From positions 2,734,857 to 2,798,856 of the forward strand of contig SCFE01000010.1 of NCBI GenBank assembly GCA_004352715.1: a DNA stretch of 64,000 nucleotides, written 5' to 3'. Made by a program: the position numbers and the translations under genes. Shown here in pieces: positions 57,920-64,000 of the stretch; the stretch's first letter is position 1; each line of letters begins with the position of its first letter. This DNA comes from Hofstenia miamia. Its lineage: Eukaryota; Xenacoelomorpha; Acoela. The notes beneath the pieces are model-generated. The model saw only the letters and a list, made by a program, of their open reading frames with translations. It had not been told where the DNA came from and made no database searches.

Positions 57920-59610
57920 ATATTTAGAAACAAAAGAACATTAAGAGTCACTAGATCATAATTTTGACTAGATTTCCTTTATCAGGAGCTAAACATAATG
58001 CTATTGTATAATTATCAAGCCATTAACCCTTAACGCCCTGAGGTATAAATTGTCAATAACATTCCGAGAGGGTTGATTTACCCCCTCTTTTAATTCAAAA
58101 CTATTAAAGATAAAGTAATGAGCTTTAGTATAGTGAACGATACCGCTTTGAACTATGTTTTGCTATTTTTCAAAATATATATTCATTGGTTTTGATTTTA
58201 TATGCAAATGAATTTTTAAAAAATGTAGATGTAAAAAAACCTAGTTATTTGAGCATTAAAAATTGAAGGAAAAATGTTATTTAACTCATGTTACTTCTTA
58301 TTATTGTTAGAGACTTACTCTAATAGGAGAAAAAAACTACTCCCAATGTCAATCAGTATTACGTGATCAGGCAGCCATTTTTGATAATTTTGAATAAGAA
58401 ATTTTCAGACCTACCTGGTGCAGGCTTTACTTTGTAGGGTAGAATAGAATTTATAGAATGAGGCTCTTATTGATTGATTCTTGAAAAATATGATCCTAAT
58501 GCCATCACATAGAAAGAAAAGGTTAGATGAAGAAAAACCAACTGCCAAGCATCTATGTGTACTCTAAAAAGAACAGAAAATGAATGTAATCATGTACTTG
58601 GATGTTCTTTAGATGAAATGAATCTTTAATAGCTGCCACTCGTTAAATATTTTGTGTAATTTTCGGTCACGAAAAATTAAAACCCAGTTGAGTCAAAAAT
58701 AAGTATAGCTGCTACAAACACAGATATTGTGCAGGAAAATTGGAACACCACAATAGCAACTGGTAACTGTTTGATAAAAATTTCATTACTGCAGTCCTGT
58801 TATAATCGAGAAAAATGGGAACACAGCATGAACAAATTGCTTGGCATTGCTACAAAGTTAATATGTAGAGTAGCAGAAGATGTTCACTATATTAGACAGC
58901 AGTTTGTACTGGAAAAGAGAACACCAGACACATAATCCCATAGATATGCAGCAGATTATAATTTCTTACTTAATCAAAGTCCTGACTGCTATTTGAGTTA
59001 ATACATAGTGATGGTGTATGGGCAAGGTTATCCCAAATGCAATGGACAGCTAATCCTGATTATCCACATATGTTTGACCGCAGAGAATTTAATGGAAGTG
59101 GTCAATGAAACAAATAAAAGGAGAGATATTAAGTGAATTATAATGGATGGTATTTTAGGATTATCGGAATATAAGCTTTTAGTGTATATTTTATATTTTT
59201 TTGGATTTACTTTATTCTAAGGAGTTAAGCAACTGTTATTGTTCAAGAAATGTAGCTTGAAATGTATGGGTCTGAAAAGCTATTTTTTATTGCATATATT
59301 TAAAAAGTTTCAATTTTACTTTGAAAATAAATCAAATAATTCGATTGGATCATCAAAGTTAAACTTGTTTTCTTGGATTGTGGTGAAAATGATGATTTGT
59401 TAGTGAAGCTGTCCATGACCTGCTTAAGACATTTGGATAGGATCCGAGCTTTTACGACTATCCAAAAGGAATGGGTGACACGTTTGATTAGTCGTTCTTC
59501 CTTGTAAAAAATTTACTAGAATTAACAAAGTTAGTGGTTATGGAAATGCATCAGCTAGTCAACATTTTTATACGTTATAAAGTTTACAAATCAATATTTA
59601 TGCTGACCAT
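57920..59610. other. Intronic non-coding DNA
   Basis: At 58025 there is ttaacccttaacgccctgag, which superficially resembles a piggyBac end beside a TTAA, but no opposite end was found. A 68-codon frame at 58729-58935 is unrecognised. Confidence 0.35.
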
Positions 59611-59619
59611 ATTTCTTAG

Positions 59620-59757
59620 ACATTTAGCAAACTAGAAGAAGAGGGTGAAGTGGTTTTCTTGTATGAATTGATTGAGGGTCGTGCGAATTACAGCTATGCG
59701 AGTTGCATCGCAAACCAAATGGGGATTCCTAGATCAATTACTGATAGGAGCAATAAT
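59620..59757 (+). CDS. MSH5: MSH5 exon: C-terminal end of the ATPase domain
   Basis: 46 codons in phase 0 between cttag and gtaagt. The frame begins TFSKLEEEGEVVFLYELIEG, then NYSYASCIANQMGIP and ITDRSNN. This is the final ATPase segment, with '...FxYxxxxGxxxxSxAxxxAxxxGxP' followed by the C-terminal helix. It follows the previous exon's phase. Confidence 0.8.
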
Positions 59758-59939
59758 GTAAGTTCAACATACTTTTAGCATACTTTACATTTACCATTTA
59801 TAATTCATTCATTTATAATGCTTCATTAAATTTCATTGGTTATTTTATAATTATTCCTTAAACCTTTTTAAAATTTGCAATATGTTGTAAAAATTAGGAC
59901 TTCAATATGCTATCATACTATCATTAGTTTTCACACTAT

Positions 59940-60330
59940 ATGACACTGGTACAATTAATAGTTCAAAATATTGCCAAATACTCGAAGAACTTGTACCATA
60001 CGTAAACTGCTTATATTCCGATTCATGGATCTTAGAACAAGATGAAGCAACCCCTCATACCTCAAAATCGAGAGAAGTATTTTATGCCAATTCTAATATT
60101 CAAGTTATGCAATGGCCACCAAATTCGCCAGATCTAGTATCCATAGAGAACGTGTGGCAGATTCCGAAGGATTTTGTAGAGAAAAAATCCCGCAATTCTG
60201 AAAGAATTAAAGAGTTACATCCTTGAATCGCAACACCAAATAACTCAAGAAGTTAGAGTCCGTTTAATGGATTCAGTTTCAAGACATTTATCTGCGTGTT
60301 ACGCCTTGCATGGCAAACTTGTCAAATAAC
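59940..60330 (+). mobile_element. Tc1-type transposase C-terminal remnant
   Basis: The plus-strand frame reads TGTINSSKYCQILEELVPY, then SWILEQDEATPHTS with the second catalytic Asp, and WPPNSPDLVSIENVW with the third, followed by QIPKDFVEKKS and a stop near 60225. After a frameshift the normal C-terminus continues to about 60330. Catalytic acidic residues look preserved, yet the N-terminal two thirds is absent. It lies in the MSH5 intron or just past its last exon. Confidence 0.85.
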
Positions 60331-60476
60331 TTTGTCACTTTGTACAAGCTGAGACAATAATATTTTCAAATATATTTTATGAGCTTTTGTTTGTTGTCCT
60401 TCGTTTGTTATCAAAATTGTGTTTATAATGTGGTCACTTTTTTTACTTGAGCTATAATATATACTTGTCAAGCTTA

Positions 60477-60477
<1 letters not shown>

Positions 60478-60510
<33 letters not shown>
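60478..60510. repeat. (TA)n microsatellite
   Basis: TA tract just downstream of the Tc1 remnant. Confidence 0.95.
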
Positions 60511-60512
<2 letters not shown>

Positions 60513-60649
60513 GCTGCGTATATTTTGTCAACGAATCAAATCTTAGATTGCAAGAACAATTGATATGCATATAAAAAAGGTTTTTGAAATTTAATTGAAT
60601 TAAGACATATTTGTTGTTTACCACGTATTTCTGACCATTTGTTTTGCAG

Positions 60650-60790
60650 TTGTTAGTATCATCTACTAAATTCGGAAAATTAAAATTTCATGGTACATCA
60701 CATTTAATTGTTACAAACCACTTAGATCACAAATATCTAACAATTATAAAAAGTGAAAAGTGCCTTATTTGTTGTAATTATTGTGAATAA
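60650..60790 (+). CDS. MSH5: Candidate last MSH5 exon
   Basis: After a good acceptor (gttttgcag) a frame compatible with the phase of the preceding exon runs 46 codons, starting LLVSSTKFGKLKFHG, to a TAA at about 60788-60790. The C-terminus of MSH5 is poorly conserved, so similarity cannot confirm it. It could equally be a chance frame. Confidence 0.25.
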   Translation: MLVSSTKFGKLKFHGTSHLIVTNHLDHKYLTIIKSEKCLICCNYCE

Positions 60791-60799
60791 TTTAATTTG

Positions 60800-62810
60800 A
60801 AATTTCTCAAGTTTTCTAATAGCTTTTCTGTAATAATTGCTTAGCGCGGGGCCCATGGCATTTGCCCCCCTTGCCACCCCTTAAAGCCGGTACTGCTAAT
60901 TAAGTCTTTGTCTCTCTTAAATTTGTAGGTGTTAAGTCTATAGTAACGGTTTTTGTAGAGTATGCGATTGACTTGCAATGGCAATCGATCTTTGCGTTGG
61001 TGTTTGATAGATTCTAAATGTATTGAGCCAAGTCCATTAAGTTGTTCATAAGTTATGCGGGCAATGCAATGCCACTCTTTGCCAAATACGTTAGTGCTTG
61101 AGCTGTGTTTCACTCTATTCAATTGTTTCTCAAATTCACTTGAAATAATTAATTTTCGATTAAAATATTTCAAAGTATCTCTTCTGAACCGTTATTGTTA
61201 ATTAATTTTATATTTTACAACAAATAATTCAGATTAATATTTTAAATTCCCTGGTTGATGAATGAAATTTTTTGTGTTTTTTTAAATTTTATTTTGCAAT
61301 GCTTGATTCAAATAATTTTATCAACAAATCGTAATACCTTTTTTTCTTAAAACAATATCTAATCAGCTGGGTGATGTAAAAATTAATCCATCAGTATTTC
61401 CTTGAAGGATCGATTAGCTATATTTGATAAATACTTGGTATGAATATTTATATCTTGAATGGTATGAAAATTTTCAAAACTTATCTCAGCTCTGATTAAG
61501 TCTGTATGTAACAGTTTGGAAGTGTGATTGTAATTTTGTATCTTTAAGTATTACAGAATAATATACTCAATATTTAGTATATCCTTGGGCTTACAATAGC
61601 AATTTGAAAAAAACAGTGAAGAAATATATGTTAGAATTTTCTGATGAAATGCTACTACAATGCTTGACAAAAAGGGGCAACGAAGCTAATGTTTTTTTGC
61701 ATCTTTTTGTGCATAGGCTTAAATAGGGAATGAAATTCTAATTGCATTTTAAGCTTTTACTTCTTCATTTGAAAATATCAGGCTTGCCATGGGGTAACAT
61801 TTTTAAATCCAAAACATAAAATTATAATAAAATTTTACGGCTTAATCTCTATCTTCACCATGTTCATATTCTCTAAAACCATGTTTTAAAATTTACCATC
61901 TGATAGTTTTTAAAATTATTGAGGCTATCTACAAAACTTCTTGCCGCACAAATCCCCACAAGCTAAAATTTCATCCCCAGCCTTAAACCACCTGACGTCT
62001 TTTTAAAATGAAAAACCATTTCCCCACATTTAATAATAATTTTCTCCAGCGTATTGGCAAATTTGAAAATCTTGAGGTATGGGCAGAACATGTTTTAATG
62101 GAATGTTGAAAATTTCTGCTAAAGCGTGTTTGCTTTGGCTGAAGTAGTTGAAAAGATGAACCATTTTTCTTTCAGAATTTTGAAGTTTTGAAAAATATTT
62201 ACATTTTCTCCATACCTAATTTTCATGTATTTATAGGGTTTTGAACCCATGGAAGCAACAAAGAACTTTGACTGTTTCTTGATGTGTGCAAGGATATCCT
62301 AAATCCGTTATATGTACGTACCCAAAGTCGGAGATCGCGCGGCTTCGATAGGACAGAGCCAGGTCATGGAATAAGAGCGAAAATCAAAAAAAGAGACTCT
62401 TCTCTTTCACGTGTTGCTTTCAGATGAAGCATAGCTTTAATAGCTTCTAAACTATTAGTGTTAAATTTGTTTCTAGTTTTGAAAAATTTTTCAAAAATTC
62501 CGGGCAGTTTAAGGTTAAACAATGTTTACTTTTAAAATTAAAAAAGCAAAATTCTGTTAGAAATTAAATGAAAATCATGAGATAACGATTATTGAAAATA
62601 TAAAAACTATAAAAAATCAAGAAGCCCACTAATGCAAATTATTGGATCTGTAATAATCTGTAAATATAAAGTTTTCGATAATCACCAGAATCATCTTTTG
62701 TGGGAAAAGCTCTTGCAACACTTGAAATCGCCATATCACATAAATCAGATTCAGAAATTACACATACTAGTCATTAAAATTAATCGATTCTTCATTCTCA
62801 TTCTCAGTTG
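60800..62810. other. Non-coding stretch, no gene supported
   Basis: A minus-strand frame at 60841-61173 is open for 110 codons without an initiating ATG. Its 3' end (60841-60895) is a G+C-rich 'gcgcggggcccatggcatt' block like the termini of some hAT elements. No domain was recognised in the rest. Confidence 0.35.
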
Positions 62811-62819
62811 CAATTTACT

Positions 62820-63460
62820 TGGTACTATCTGCCTAGAGTTTTGGGGTTAGCAGTAATTTTGGGCCTGTTAGCCCGAAATTTAATCTTTTCTCGGTTGAGT
62901 TATTGTTATACTACTTCTTATTTACATGATTTATATTGGGTTATAATAAATACGCTACTCATGGACACAGTTGAAAATATGTACCCAAATCTTTTTCATT
63001 ATTGGTTCAACTACAGCATCCGATATAGCTCTCGTGAAATTTGTAGAACTTTCTATAAGGTTCTGCGAATTGCAGCTGCATATAATTTAAAAGTTTTATT
63101 AACAGTGCTGTTGTTAATTTAACTACTGATGTTGTTAATGTAAATGGAAAGTAATAGCAAAGCGGACCCAATATGATTCCTTGAGGAACGTTCTTAGATT
63201 GAGGATTAATATGTAGAATAGATTGTTCAAGTTTTTCCTAGAATCGAGCAGTGCAATCTCTATGCCAATGTCATTATTTAAGTTAAAGCAGATCCCTTCG
63301 ATTACTCATAGCAGACTATCTGTTGTAGAGCGCTTATCTTTAAACTACCCATGTTATCTTAGAAGCACCTACGTTTTCCCACATTTTCAACCAATTTTCT
63401 CCAAGCCTACAGTGAAATTTAGAAATGGTGATATATGGCACATCTATTGGTGAATGACAT
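62820..63460 (-). mobile_element. Non-LTR retrotransposon reverse transcriptase remnant
   Basis: On the minus strand, near 63193-63155, the frame reads NVPQGIILGPL, the GVPQGSILGP motif of non-LTR reverse transcriptases. 'YINNISS' follows after a frameshift, then KLYAAAI at the position of the YADD catalytic loop, with both Asp lost. Upstream (to 63460) and downstream (to 62820) sequence is compatible with the palm/thumb region but highly broken. It is inactive. Confidence 0.7.
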
Positions 63461-63679
63461 TTTAATGTCTTTTGGGGTTGAATGCTGTGATCATTACACT
63501 GACCATCAGAGTCAACCTTCATACTTATAGCTTTCTTGTAAATACTAATTTTAGTAATGATGTTTTTTGTTTTGTGATTTTTGTTCCCAACTTTTTAGTA
63601 GCGTGGCAACGTCATCTGAAATACTTTAGTCCATTGAGTCTTCAATGTTGGTAACTTCTTGATTGTTTCTGAGATATTT

Positions 63680-63830
63680 GTTTTCGACCCATATAAATGT
63701 GCGAGCCATTTGTAGCGAAATGATTTGGCCACCTTGCATTTTCTGCATGTTCTTGCCATATGCAGGGCAAGCTCTGAATTTATGTGATTTTACACATTGT
63801 CAACATCGAAATGTTTGTTCTCTTTCGCAA
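63680..63830 (-). mobile_element. Retroelement zinc-knuckle remnant
   Basis: The minus strand reads CVKSHKFRACPAYGKN followed in a shifted frame by CRKC, then sequence like 'NHFA'. This is the CCHC arrangement ('...H...CPAYGKxCxxCxxxNHFA') of Ty3/gypsy- and BEL-type gag-pol polyproteins. One frameshift and loss of the first Cys pair make it non-functional. It may be a different element from the adjacent LINE remnant. It lies 170 bp from the window edge, so more may follow outside. Confidence 0.45.
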
Positions 63831-64000
63831 CCCAGTTACTGACGTCGTTACGATTATGTCAATCTTTTTTAATGTAGATGCTCTCGTCTTTCTCGGTGTT
63901 GTTCAACAACTTTGAATGTTGCCCCGCTTCTTCAGCAATACGGCAGAATTAAATGGTCTTTTGCAATGTTTGGTTGACATAGAAGACTTCGGGGAGAGAA
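63831..64000. other. Unannotated window end
   Basis: No feature recognised; possibly further upstream retroelement sequence on the minus strand. Confidence 0.3.

Noticed and set aside
58020-58090. piggyBac-like end (ttaacccttaacgcc)
   Set aside because: No matching inverse end or piggyBac transposase nearby.
60841-61173. 110-codon minus-strand frame
   Set aside because: No initiating ATG, no recognised domain, and its 3' end is transposon-terminus-like sequence. Treated as chance or transposon-derived.
1-64000. CRISPR arrays, bacterial operons, rRNA genes
   Set aside because: No regularly spaced identical repeats, no ribosome-binding-site/operon structure and no rRNA-like sequence; the window is clearly eukaryotic.

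Overview
The window is AT-rich (about 70% A+T by eye) eukaryotic DNA from an invertebrate-like animal. It has GT-AG introns, long (TA)n microsatellites, many degraded DNA transposons, and two kinds of animal gene: secreted/membrane ZP-domain proteins and the meiotic MutS homologue MSH5. I cannot name the species. The Polinton/adintovirus-like remnant, hAT miniatures and AT bias would suit a cnidarian, a tunicate or another compact-gene invertebrate.

Layout. 1-9 kb holds no intact gene, only a mariner remnant (1.05-1.56 kb), a MITE (5.8 kb) and a hAT miniature with target duplication (8.4 kb). An intact intronless ZP-domain gene lies at 9,183-10,496. 11-20 kb holds hAT and LINE remnants, a roughly 300-bp-arm palindrome at 15.1-15.8 kb and TA microsatellites. 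20.8-23.3 kb is a decayed Polinton/adintovirus-like element (PLA2-like capsid-type fragment, integrase, family-B DNA polymerase). A second ZP gene is at 25,038-26,393 and a near-identical third at 35,989-37,341. Between and around them are hAT miniatures, a hAT dimerisation-domain remnant, a pogo-like element and a THAP-like fragment. From 41.4 kb to about 59.8 kb, nine or ten exons encode the C-terminal half of MSH5. One 11-kb intron is packed with transposon remnants, and the local exon order is scrambled around an assembly gap. The last kilobases carry Tc1 and retroelement remnants.

Function. The three ZP paralogues share one plan: signal peptide, Cys-rich N-terminus, ZP-N and ZP-C modules, dibasic furin-type site, hydrophobic propeptide strand, transmembrane segment and short basic tail. 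They are expected to be secreted, cleaved and polymerised into an extracellular matrix or egg/epithelial coat. The second and third copies differ mostly in the N-terminal third and are almost identical after it. MSH5 acts in meiotic crossover formation with MSH4 and is unrelated to the ZP cluster.

Assembly quality matters here. There are four N-gaps and a single-N join. Several are flanked by duplicated sequence, and one is preceded by what looks like an untrimmed Nextera mosaic-end adapter. Some apparent duplications are therefore probably artefacts.
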